NCBI RefSeq assembly: GCF_003610995.1
Contig: NZ_CP032543.1
Location: forward strand, 3,348,001 to 3,412,000
DNA from: Streptomyces griseus subsp. griseus
Lineage (GTDB): Bacteria > Actinomycetota > Actinomycetes > Streptomycetales > Streptomycetaceae
DNA: 64,000 nucleotides
Direction of reading: 5' to 3'
This document shows, piece after piece, positions 24,911-33,400 of this stretch (position 1 is its first letter; each line of letters begins with the position of its first letter). The translations under genes were made by a program, and so were the position numbers. The notes beneath the pieces were generated by a model. It did not search any database. It was not told the DNA's origin and saw nothing but the letters and a program-made list of their open reading frames with translations.

Positions 24911-25819
24911 TCACTCTCCACAGAGCAGTGCGCAACGGGACCCGACCGCGGAAGGCGACGCGTGGAGGGCTCGCACCCCGTCGGCCACGGCCTTGCGCGA
25001 CAGCCGGATGTCGACCTCGCTCTTCCTGTCGTACGGACAGCGGCGCAGCGCGCCTCGCGGGGAGAGGTAGAGCCGGTCGCTGGAGCAGGTGCGGTCCAGC
25101 GTGCCGGCAAGGCTGCGGTCCAGGGCGGCGAGTGCGTCGGTGAAGCGGTCCGAGAGGCCGAATCGATCCCGCAGCGCCGCCAGATCGCCCGCGTAGCGGC
25201 TACGTACCGCCTCGGGGGTCGCCTTCTTGAGCTGATGGTCTGTGAGCAGCAGGGGGCTCAGCTCGAACTCCACCCCGAAGGCCGCGTCGATGGCGGCCAT
25301 CGCCTCCAGGTCGGCGTCCTCCAGTTCCCACACGGTGACGTGCAGACTGGCGCGGCCGTGACCGAGCGCGTCGAACACCGCGGCGCTGCCCGTGATGGTC
25401 CTTTCGGTGGCTCCGACCCGCTGCGCGCCCAGGCTGTCCGCCGAGACCGTGACATGGGAGAGCAGGCCCGCCACGGACGCCAAGGCGTCGAGCCGGCGCC
25501 CTTCGCGGGCCGCGGTGACCACGGAGCAGGCGTAGCCGAACTGGACGGCCACCCTGACCAGTTCCCTGAAGTCCGGGTGGTCCGTGGGCTCGCCACCGGT
25601 GAGGCAGACCGAGGTGGCCCCCAGCTCCTTGCAGCGGGACAGGGCGCGGGCGTAGGTGGGAAGGTCCAGCGCGGCGCGGCCGACATCGGCACGCAGGCAG
25701 AACTTGCAGCCCAGGTCGCACCGTTCGTCGACGGCGACCAGGAGCCCGGTCACCGGGGGGTGCGACGTCGTCTCCGCCGTGGCGGGGTTCCGGTCGCCCC
25801 GGACGAGTTGGTCGGTCAC
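24911..25819 (-). CDS. Radical SAM enzyme (second of pair)
   Basis: 302 aa. The [4Fe-4S]-SAM motif is C34-x3-C38-x2-C41 (CDLGCKFC), followed by CLTGGEP. C-terminal cysteines in RTCSSDRL, LRRCPYDRK and CALLCGE could bind an auxiliary cluster (twitch/SPASM-like). It is separated from the SPASM enzyme upstream by a 14-bp hairpin and coupled to the reductase downstream. Likely modifies a peptide or amino acid; the reaction cannot be deduced. Confidence 0.88.
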   Translation of the reverse strand: MTDQLVRGDRNPATAETTSHPPVTGLLVAVDERCDLGCKFCLRADVGRAALDLPTYARALSRCKELGATSVCLTGGEPTDHPDFRELVRVAVQFGYACSVVTAAREGRRLDALASVAGLLSHVTVSADSLGAQRVGATERTITGSAAVFDALGHGRASLHVTVWELEDADLEAMAAIDAAFGVEFELSPLLLTDHQLKKATPEAVRSRYAGDLAALRDRFGLSDRFTDALAALDRSLAGTLDRTCSSDRLYLSPRGALRRCPYDRKSEVDIRLSRKAVADGVRALHASPSAVGSRCALLCGE

Positions 25820-25861
25820 CGTGGCGTCCTCCGTTGTTCATCGGCGGTCATGGTGCGGGGA

Positions 25862-25892
25862 GGGGAGCTCCGGCCGGTGGCCGGAGCTCCCC
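25862..25892 (-). terminator. Strong hairpin between the two radical SAM genes
   Basis: GGGGAGCTCCGGCC (25862-25875) / GGCCGGAGCTCCCC (25879-25892): 14-bp perfect GC-rich stem with a 3-nt loop, no U-tract. It lies in the 79-bp gap. Would attenuate or stop read-through from the first into the second radical SAM gene, or protect the transcript end. Confidence 0.75.
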
Positions 25893-25898
25893 CGCGTA

Positions 25899-27239
25899 TC
25901 ACTGAAGTGCGGTGTTGTCCGCGACGGCGAGGGCGAGACCCTCGTTGAAGAAGCCGCAGAAGTCGTCGGTGGGGATCTGGGTGCGGCGCAGCAGCCGTTC
26001 GTTCTGCGAGGGACCGCCGCAGATCGCGAGCGCCGGGCAGGTCTTGCAGCCGTCGAAGGGGTGCAGGTCCTTCGCGGCCCGCCCGAGCAGCGAGTGGTCC
26101 TTACGGATCTGGTCGAGGGTGAAGATGAAGCGTGGGTCCCGCCAGTTGAGGTCGAGCAGGCTGATGCGGCCGCCGGGGAGCAGGGCCGCGTTGACGCCGC
26201 CGCATCCCTGGAGGTGCTCGAAGACCCGCGGGCGACGGGAGTCCAGCGCCTGGTAGATGCGGTCGAGGTGGGAGAAGAGCATGCCGCCGCGCGAGAGGGC
26301 CCGCATACGCGCCTGGTAGAGGTTGCGCGCCAACTCCGGACCGTGGGCGATCCAGGTGCCGTGGGCGGGGATCGGCGTGTTCACGTAGAGGAACTTGATG
26401 CCCAGCGACAGGATGTAGTCCACGATCTCGGGCAGTTCGTGCACGTTCCACTGCGTGGGGGTGACGTTCGCGCCGACGTGGATGCCGGCTTCCAGCATCC
26501 GCTGGATATTGCGGTGGATGCGCTCGTCGGCGGGCTTGCCCGACAGGAGCAGCCGTTCGTTGGAGTTGGTCGGCGGCGGGCCGTCGATGGAGACCCCGAC
26601 GCCGTACCGGAATTCCTTGAAGTGGGCTATCAGATCATCGTTGATCTTCGCCCCGTTGGTCACGACCGTCGGCTGGATGCTGCCGACGTCGAATTTCTCG
26701 GCGAGTTCGCGGGCGTAGTGGTCGCCCGCCATCATCAGGTCCGGCCGGATGGTCGGCTCACCGCCGAACCACTGGTAAGTGACCTCCGGCCGTCCCCGAT
26801 TCACTTCGAACAGCAGGTCGAGACCGAGACGCAAGTCCTCCTCGGTCAGGTCCGGTGCTCCCGTATTGGTGTCGACGAAACAGTACGAGCACTTCATGTT
26901 GCACTTGTCCGTCACCACAATGCGGTATCCGGCGATGTGGCTCGGCTGACCGCTGATCCCCAGGTGTGCCAGGTGGTTCACGACATCGCCGGGAAGGTCC
27001 ACGGCGTCTCCGTTTCCGGGGGTGAACCCGTACTCCGAGAGTGTTTCCGCGATCCGCCCGTCGTCGCCCTCGCGCACCGCGCGGGTCTCCGCGGCGTCGA
27101 GGTACACCGTCTCCAACCGGACCGGGTCGAAGATCGCTGCACTCTCGCCGAGGTCGAACAGGAAATACCGATCCCATGCCCGTTCGACCGGCCGAGTCGT
27201 CGCCTTGTCCATTCGAAGTTTCCTCACTCGCTCGGTCAT
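25899..27239 (-). CDS. Radical SAM/SPASM peptide-modifying enzyme
   Basis: 446 aa. An N-terminal wing of about 100 residues precedes C113-x3-C117-x2-C120 (CNMKCSYC), GGEPTIR and SIDGPP. The C-terminal SPASM domain has cysteines in LQGCGG, DGCKTCPALAICGG and DDFCGFF, enough for two auxiliary clusters. This architecture is typical of RiPP maturases that cross-link or otherwise alter peptide side chains. The 127-aa protein gene directly upstream, with an intervening hairpin, is the likely substrate. It is not the FxsB form, which carries a long C-terminal extension. Confidence 0.9.
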   Translation of the reverse strand: MTERVRKLRMDKATTRPVERAWDRYFLFDLGESAAIFDPVRLETVYLDAAETRAVREGDDGRIAETLSEYGFTPGNGDAVDLPGDVVNHLAHLGISGQPSHIAGYRIVVTDKCNMKCSYCFVDTNTGAPDLTEEDLRLGLDLLFEVNRGRPEVTYQWFGGEPTIRPDLMMAGDHYARELAEKFDVGSIQPTVVTNGAKINDDLIAHFKEFRYGVGVSIDGPPPTNSNERLLLSGKPADERIHRNIQRMLEAGIHVGANVTPTQWNVHELPEIVDYILSLGIKFLYVNTPIPAHGTWIAHGPELARNLYQARMRALSRGGMLFSHLDRIYQALDSRRPRVFEHLQGCGGVNAALLPGGRISLLDLNWRDPRFIFTLDQIRKDHSLLGRAAKDLHPFDGCKTCPALAICGGPSQNERLLRRTQIPTDDFCGFFNEGLALAVADNTALQ

Positions 27240-27252
27240 GCCGGATTCTTAC

Positions 27253-27278
27253 CGGTGGGGCCCGTGCGGGCCCCACCG
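27253..27278 (-). terminator. Hairpin between the 127-aa protein and radical SAM/SPASM gene
   Basis: CGGTGGGGCCC (27253-27263) / GGGCCCCACCG (27268-27278), 11-bp perfect stem with a 4-nt loop, 14 bp after the stop of the small gene. Such attenuators commonly follow RiPP precursor genes so that precursor is made in excess over enzymes. Confidence 0.75.
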
Positions 27279-27292
27279 TCGGACCGGAGTGC

Positions 27293-27676
27293 TCAGCCGG
27301 CCTTCGGCTCCCCGGCCTCGTCGTCGTACGTCTCGACCGTGAGGCCCTGCTTGTCCATGACCTCCTTGACGATGGAGGTGTACTGGGACTTCAGCTGCTC
27401 GGAGTTCTCCGGCGTGGCTCCGTCGGCCAGCACGATGATCCCCGGGAGCGAGGGGTTGGGGGCCATGACGACGATCCCCGGCGGGTCCAGGCTCACGGCC
27501 ATGACGGCGTTTTCGAGCGGAACCCAGTTGATCTTTTCCTTGACGTCTTCCATGACGTCCTGCTGACGCGTCTGGAAGGCTTCGCGCTCACCGAACCAGA
27601 CGCCCGACTTGCCACGGGAGCCGACGGCGTCGGCGTACAGCAGATGGTCGTCCTTACGTTCCCTCGGCGCTGCCAT
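27293..27676 (-). CDS. 127-aa protein, candidate substrate of the radical SAM enzymes
   Basis: Start ATG 27676 (AAAGGG upstream); the frame stays open to ATG 27775, giving 160 aa. No cysteine in the 127-aa form. Basic N-terminus (MAAPRERKDDHLLYADAVGS), helical middle, then a hydrophobic Pro-rich stretch (VMAVSLDPPGIVVMAPNPSL, PGIIVLADG) and an acidic Gly/Thr tail ending EAGEPKAG. Family not recognised. Size, position before the SPASM enzyme, the downstream hairpin and a protease gene upstream suggest a precursor or carrier peptide. It could instead be a small structural or immunity protein. Confidence 0.6.
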   Translation of the reverse strand: MAAPRERKDDHLLYADAVGSRGKSGVWFGEREAFQTRQQDVMEDVKEKINWVPLENAVMAVSLDPPGIVVMAPNPSLPGIIVLADGATPENSEQLKSQYTSIVKEVMDKQGLTVETYDDEAGEPKAG

Positions 27677-28079
27677 AGAGATACACCCTTTCCATGGATC
27701 GATTTTGTTGCGCCTGCGTTCCACTCTTCCGCTAGCCGAAAGGAAGGTGGGGCTCTGCAAGAAGAATCCTTGCATGTTGTCGCGCTCATGTCATCCCCTC
27801 CTATTTCTCGGAGGTGACCAGATCTTGGTGGTGCCCGGACAGCGGGTTCGGTAAGGCTGGGCAGAGTTGAATTCCCGGTGGGCTTCAAGGCGTTCCCACA
27901 AGGGTGGTCTTATGTCTGTCAGGCGGGGAGAAGAAAAAGGGAGCGGGAGATCTCACTCCGTCGGCTTTTCCCGCCGCTTGGTCCACCTTCGACCGGCCGG
28001 GCCATGAAAGGTCGGGAAAAGGGGTCGGGCCGGTCGATTTATCGGCTGGAAAGATCTGGCAAGAGAGGTACTGACGGGC
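27677..28079. promoter_or_regulatory. Region between the protease and the 127-aa gene
   Basis: 403 bp. AGGAGGGG (27796-27803) is a very strong ribosome site directly before ATG 27789 (another frame, about 98 codons, overlapping the 127-aa gene) and upstream of ATG 27775 (in frame with it). It contains a 10-bp inverted repeat TCGACCGGCC (27989-27998) / GGCCGGTCGA (28028-28037), probably the terminator of the protease gene. The promoter for the 127-aa gene is expected between them. Confidence 0.5.
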
Positions 28080-29978
28080 TCAGGAGAGCCGCAGGATGAC
28101 CGGACTCATCAGGTGGACGCCGTCGAGTAGGGCGATGACGAACCCCGAGTGGACATCGGGGCGCGCTCCTGGGGACGACAGTGCCAGGGAGGCGGTGAAG
28201 GTGTGGGAGCTTCCGGGCGGGATCGTGACCGCCTCGCTGTGCCACGTCGGCAGTACGGGAGGCTCGTAGAAGGCGCGGAACGCCATACCCACCGCTCCGC
28301 GCACCGTGCGGTCACCGGTGTTGGTGACGGTCCGGGTCAGGGTGCCGGGTGCGGCCCGGTCGGCGTCGGTGTCCACGCGTCCGCCGATGAGGAGAGTGGG
28401 TTCACCCTCCTCGGTGGACCACCAGACGTCGCCGCACCGGCGGCACTGCAGGGTCTGGACGGTCAGCCGGTGGTCCACCGCGTGCCGCAGTACGAGGTGC
28501 TGGCCCCGGTCGGTCCCGCAGCTGGTGCAGGGCGCGTCACGGCGCGCCATCCGGTGGAAGGCGGGAGAGGCGTCGCCGAGGAAATCGGCTCCGTCCCGTT
28601 GGATCATGGCTGCGGTCCGAGCGATCAACTCCTCCTGGAAGACTGCGATCTCGTCGTCCAGAACGCTCACGTCCTCGCCGAGTCCGGGACGGTCCGGCTC
28701 CTCCGCCAGAGCGCGGACGCGGGCGCGTGCCGCCCGCAGCGGTTCCTCGTCGATGTCGACCTCCAGCCACGCCAGCCGCTCGCAGCCGGGGATCACGGAG
28801 TCGTGCAGGTAGTGCAGCCTCTCCAGGGCCGAGGCGGTGGTCGCGGCCTGCTCCGGCTCGGGAGGCCCGCCGGTGTAGCGGAGTACGAGTCCGGGGTCCC
28901 CCGCCAGGCCGAACACCGCAAGGCCGCCGCGCGCGCCGTCCTGGCCGCTGTTCATCTCCGCGACGATCTCCCCCAGCGGCAGCCCGGCGCGCAGCCCGCG
29001 TTCGAGCAGTCGCTCGGCGCCGGGCTCGGCGTTGTGCGAGCCCATGCCGCCGATGACCGCGACGGCGGTTCCTTCGAGGAAGCCGCCCCCGATACCCACC
29101 GCCTCCGGATAGGGGCTGACACCGGCGGACACCGCGCCGCAGCTCTGCGAGAAGACGAGGACCGCGTGCAGATCGGCGGCCCGGACGCGCTGTCCTTCGT
29201 CCAGGTCGGCCCGGAAACAGCCCTCGCCGCGCAGGCAGGAAGGGATGCGCAGATCGGCGAGGAGAGGGCGTTCGGGGACGAGCGGGCCCGGGGCGGTGGC
29301 GGCACCGGGGAGTGAGGGCAGGCCCAGGAAGCCGGCCCCCTCGTCCGTCCGCCCGCAGATCACCCCATCGGGCAGGCCGAGGCTGCACTCGCGGCCGTGG
29401 AGGTGGTACGTGACGAGCTGGTGCCGTGTCCCGTACAGGGCGTCCAGCTCATCCATCTCGACCGCGTCGGCCGACAGGTCGTCGCTGTGGAAGGAGTTGG
29501 TCACGACGAAGGCGCCGGGGCTGGAACGGTGCTCGGGGACCAGACTCCGGTACACCAGGCAGACCAGCGACGCCGGGGTCCGGGCGCTCACCACGCCGGC
29601 CCTCGGGTTGCGGGCTCCCGGCCAGTCCCCGGCGTTCTCCAGCTCGTCCGCCAGGGCGACCACGGCGACCGGGCCGCTCTGCTCCCCGACGGTGCGGACG
29701 ACATCCCCGACGGGAACGTGGAGATGCGGCCGCTCCGTCGCGATGGCGAGCAGCCGCCCGCAGGCCCGGCCCACCTCGCCACCGGTCGACACCACGGATC
29801 CGGCCCGTGGGGTCGTCACCACCGCGGGTAACGCACCGTCGCCGAGAGAGAGGAAGCGTCTCAGCGCGCTGCCCTCCAACAGGGGGAAGGGGTCCCCCCG
29901 TTTCCAGGTCAGCGCCGCCTCGACCAGGTCTTCCTCGGACGTGAACACAGATGTGTCCCGGCCGGCTTTGCCTATCAT
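28080..29978 (-). CDS. Caspase/gingipain-like cysteine protease with zinc ribbon
   Basis: 632 aa. The His of the dyad is H194 in VTYHLHGRECSLGL and the Cys is C280 in VLVFSQSCGAV; the following GTAVAVIGGMGS is typical of CHAT/C25 caspase-like folds. C484/C487 (CTSCG) and C512/C515 (CRRCG) form a zinc ribbon at about 480-520. The final approximately 100 residues look like an immunoglobulin-type beta domain. GAGGAG lies 7 nt before the ATG. It likely cleaves the neighbouring peptide or protein substrate or a defence target. The family call rests on the dyad motifs only. Confidence 0.72.
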   Translation of the reverse strand: MIGKAGRDTSVFTSEEDLVEAALTWKRGDPFPLLEGSALRRFLSLGDGALPAVVTTPRAGSVVSTGGEVGRACGRLLAIATERPHLHVPVGDVVRTVGEQSGPVAVVALADELENAGDWPGARNPRAGVVSARTPASLVCLVYRSLVPEHRSSPGAFVVTNSFHSDDLSADAVEMDELDALYGTRHQLVTYHLHGRECSLGLPDGVICGRTDEGAGFLGLPSLPGAATAPGPLVPERPLLADLRIPSCLRGEGCFRADLDEGQRVRAADLHAVLVFSQSCGAVSAGVSPYPEAVGIGGGFLEGTAVAVIGGMGSHNAEPGAERLLERGLRAGLPLGEIVAEMNSGQDGARGGLAVFGLAGDPGLVLRYTGGPPEPEQAATTASALERLHYLHDSVIPGCERLAWLEVDIDEEPLRAARARVRALAEEPDRPGLGEDVSVLDDEIAVFQEELIARTAAMIQRDGADFLGDASPAFHRMARRDAPCTSCGTDRGQHLVLRHAVDHRLTVQTLQCRRCGDVWWSTEEGEPTLLIGGRVDTDADRAAPGTLTRTVTNTGDRTVRGAVGMAFRAFYEPPVLPTWHSEAVTIPPGSSHTFTASLALSSPGARPDVHSGFVIALLDGVHLMSPVILRLS

Positions 29979-30456
29979 CCAGTTACTCCTCGCTCAGGGT
30001 GAGGACTTTCTCGTGCCGCCGCCCGCGAGAGCGGACGCCGACATCCGGGGTGGGTAGGAACTCGGGCCGCCGATCCCGGAATCGGCGGTCAGAGAGGGAG
30101 GCCGCACGCGGTCGTCCCCTGGCCTGACGTGGTCTCGTGGAAGGCTGCGGAGAGAGGCCTTCCAGTCATCGTCACTTCCCCACCGTCCGGCGGGTCAATC
30201 TCACCAATCACGCTCGACACAACACCTGTACAACGTTGTCGAGCGAGGAGGTCCAAGCACCCTGGCACACCCTCAGATCGGCTGTCCAGGGTGCCTTGGA
30301 CGCGGGAGAACGGCATGGTGAACGCTTTTCGGACGGCCTGGGTGAACCGTCGTCGGCCACCCCGAGATCCGGCTAGCATCCCGCACCGAGACCCCCGGCG
30401 AACCCCGGCCGCACGTGCCGAACGGGGTCCTGGCGCCTCCGGAGAAAGGACCGAAC
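29979..30456. promoter_or_regulatory. Divergent promoter region protease / NRPS with two inverted repeats
   Basis: 478 bp. Inverted repeat 1: CGCTCGACA (30211-30219) / TGTCGAGCG (30237-30245). Inverted repeat 2: CCAAGCACCCTGG (30253-30265) / CCAGGGTGCCTTGG (30286-30299), with one bulged base. They are 7 bp apart and sit 160-245 bp upstream of the NRPS start. Candidate operators for co-regulation of both operons; no regulator gene is in this island. Confidence 0.55.
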
Positions 30457-33400
30457 ATGGCGGGAAAGAGCCGTTCCCTCATCGCGGAGATCTTCTCCGA
30501 ACAGGTCGCCGCGCGGGCAGACCATCCCGCCGTGCTCTGCGAGGGACGCCGACTGACCTATGCACGACTCGACCAGGAATCCGATCTGATCGCAGCGCGT
30601 CTGGCGGAGAGCGGCGTCGGGGACGGCGACATCGTGGGCATCGCCCTGCGGCGGTCGGAACTCTGTGCCGTGGTCTGGCTGGCGGTCGCGAAGGTCAACG
30701 GCGTATGCCTCTGGCTGGATCCTGACTACCCGGCCGATCGGCTCGCCTTCATGATCGCGGACGCGGCGCCCACGGTTCTGGTCATCGCACCGGACGCCGA
30801 CGGGGCGACGCGTGAGCTGGCCGAAGGCCTGCGCACCGTGACCGTCGGGCCGGCCTTCGCCGACGCCGGACCGCTCGCCCCGGACACCGCGCGCTCCCTG
30901 CCTCCGCGCCGGACCGCCCCTGCGCAGAGCGCGGCCTACGTGATCTACACGTCCGGAACGACCGGACGCCCCAAAGGGACGATCCTCACGTCCACCGGTC
31001 TGCGGAGTCTGCTGGCCACCGCGGTTCAGGGGTTCGGCGCGGGCCGGGACAGCAGGGTCCTGCAGTTCACGTCGATGAGCTTCGACGTGGCCTTCCTGGA
31101 GATGTCCATGGCTCTCCTGCTCGGTGGAACGCTCGTCGTGGTCCCCGGTGAACGCCGGGTGGCCGAACCGGCCTTCCTCGAACTGCTCCGCGAACAGCGC
31201 GTCACCCATGCGGCGTTGCCGCCGGCCTTTCTCGAACTGCTGCCGGAGGAGAGCCCTCTGCCCGATGGCCTCACCATCATGACGGGCGCCGACAAGGTGC
31301 CGCTGTCCCTGGCCGGCCGCTGGGCACGGCGGGCCAGAGTCGTCGCGTGCTACGGCCTGACCGAGGCCACCGTCAACTCCACCCTCTGGGACTACGACGC
31401 CTCCTGGGACGGAGCGGTCGCGCCGCTCGGCACCGAGGACCCCGGCACGGTCGCCCACCTCCTCGACGACTCCCTGCGACCGGTCCCCGCCGGGCAGCCG
31501 GGAGAGCTGTACCTCGGTGGTGACGGACTGGCCCGAGGCTACCTCCACCGCCCGGCGCTGACCGCCGAGCGTTTCGTGGCCGACCCCTACGGCGCTCCCG
31601 GTGCGCGGATGTACCGCACCGGGGACCGGGCCGTCCGCCACGGCTCCGGGGTCCTGGAGTTCCTCGGCCGGGTCGACGGCCAGCTGAAGATCCGCGGCCA
31701 CCGCATCGAGCCGACCGACGTGGAGTCCGTCCTGCTGCGCCACCCTTCGGTCGCCCAGGCCGTCGTCACCTCCCACGACGACACCACGGGCGGCGCGGAG
31801 CTGGCGGCGTACGTCGTGCCGGCCGAAGGAGCGGAGATCGACGCCCGGGAGCTGCGTCGTCATGTGGCCCGGACGCTGCCTCCCTACATGGTGCCCAGCC
31901 TCCTGGTCCCGGTGTCCGGTCTGGCGACGCTGCCGAGTGGCAAGCTCGACCGGCGCGCCGTCCTCCGGACGTCCGCGGCGCATCTGCCCGCCGAGGCCGG
32001 TGAAGCCGGTGAGGAGGCTCTGCGGCAACTCCTTTCGGCCGTGCTCGGCTGCGACGAGGAGGAGTTCGACGACGGATTCGACTTCGTCGCGCTCGGAGGC
32101 CACTCGCTGACAGCCATGCGGCTCGCCACCGAGTGCCGACGGCTGTTCGGGCGCGAACCGTCGATGCGGGACGTCTTCGCCGCCCGCCGGGCAGGCGACC
32201 TCCTGGCCTGTCTCGCCAGCAGTGGTCCGGACCGGCCGCGGCCGGGTCGACGAGGGGGTGAACCCGTCCTCCTCTCCCACGAGCAGGAAAGGCTCTGGCT
32301 GCTGGAGGCACTGTCGGGCGGTGGCACGCACTACCACGTGCCCTGGGCCTGGCAGGTGCACGGCGACCTGGACCCGGAAGCCCTGCGCGGCGCGCTGGAG
32401 GATCTGGCCGCCTGCCACGACATCCTGCGCACCCGCTTCCCGGCCGTGGACGGTACCCCGCGCCAGGAGATCCTCCCGCCGCAGGGATACACCCCGGACT
32501 ACGCCGTTCTTCCGGTCGACGGACAGGACCTGAGCGCCGCGCTGGAGGAGGCCGCCCGGGAGTCCTTCGACCTGGCGACCCGGCCCCCGTGGCGCGTCCG
32601 GGTCCTCACCGCGCCCGACACCCCGCCGACGGTCCTGATCTGCCTGCACCACATGGTCGTCGACGACTGGTCCGTCGACCGGCTGGCGACGCAGCTTGAG
32701 CAGGCGTACGCGGCCCGGCTCGATCCGGGACTCGCACCCCCGGCCCGCCCGGCGCTCCAGTTCGCGGACTTCAGCACCTGGCAGCGGCGCGTCCACGACA
32801 CCCCCACGGAAGGCCCCGAGAGCGGTGGTGTGGGTTTCTGGCGGGAATTCTTGCGTGGTGTGCCGGTGGAGTCGGGGGTGCCGTTGGATCGGGTGCGGCC
32901 CGATGTGCCGGTGGTGCGGGGGGAGCGGTTGGTCCGGCGGTGGTCGGATGAACGCCACGCTGGGGTGAGGGAGTTGGCGCGGGCAGCGGGGTCGAGTGTG
33001 TACATGGTGGTGCACGCGGCGCTGGCGGCGGTGTTGGCGGAGTCGGGGGCGGGTCCGGATGTGGTGGTGGGGTGTCCGGTGTCGACGCGTCGAGGGGAGG
33101 GACTGGAGGACGTCGTCGGGTTCTTCGTGAACACGGTCGCCCTGCGGTGTGACGTCGGCGGTGACGTGTCGTTCGGTGAGCTGTTGGTGCGGGTGAGGGA
33201 TGCGGATCTGGGTGCGTTCGATCGGGGTGATGTGCCGTTCAACCGTGTGGTGGAGGCGGTCAACCCGCCGCGGCATCCGAGCCGTAACCCGCTCTTCCAG
33301 GTACTCCTCGCCCAACAGCACCACGTGGGCCGCGCCCCCGGACTTGGAGACGCGCCCGGTACCCCCCTCCCGGTCAGCACCGGCAAGGCCATCTTCGACA

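Noticed and set aside
27493..27789. ATG 27789 with an excellent AGGAGGGG ribosome site, giving a frame of about 98 codons
   Set aside because: The frame has no natural stop before it overlaps the 127-aa gene and becomes Arg/Ser-rich shadow sequence. A short leader role for the ribosome site remains possible.
24911..29978. Interpretation as an FxsA/FxsB (FxLD) radical SAM system
   Set aside because: The SPASM enzyme lacks the long FxsB C-terminal extension, and no small FxLD-type precursor or TIR-like FxsC is visible.
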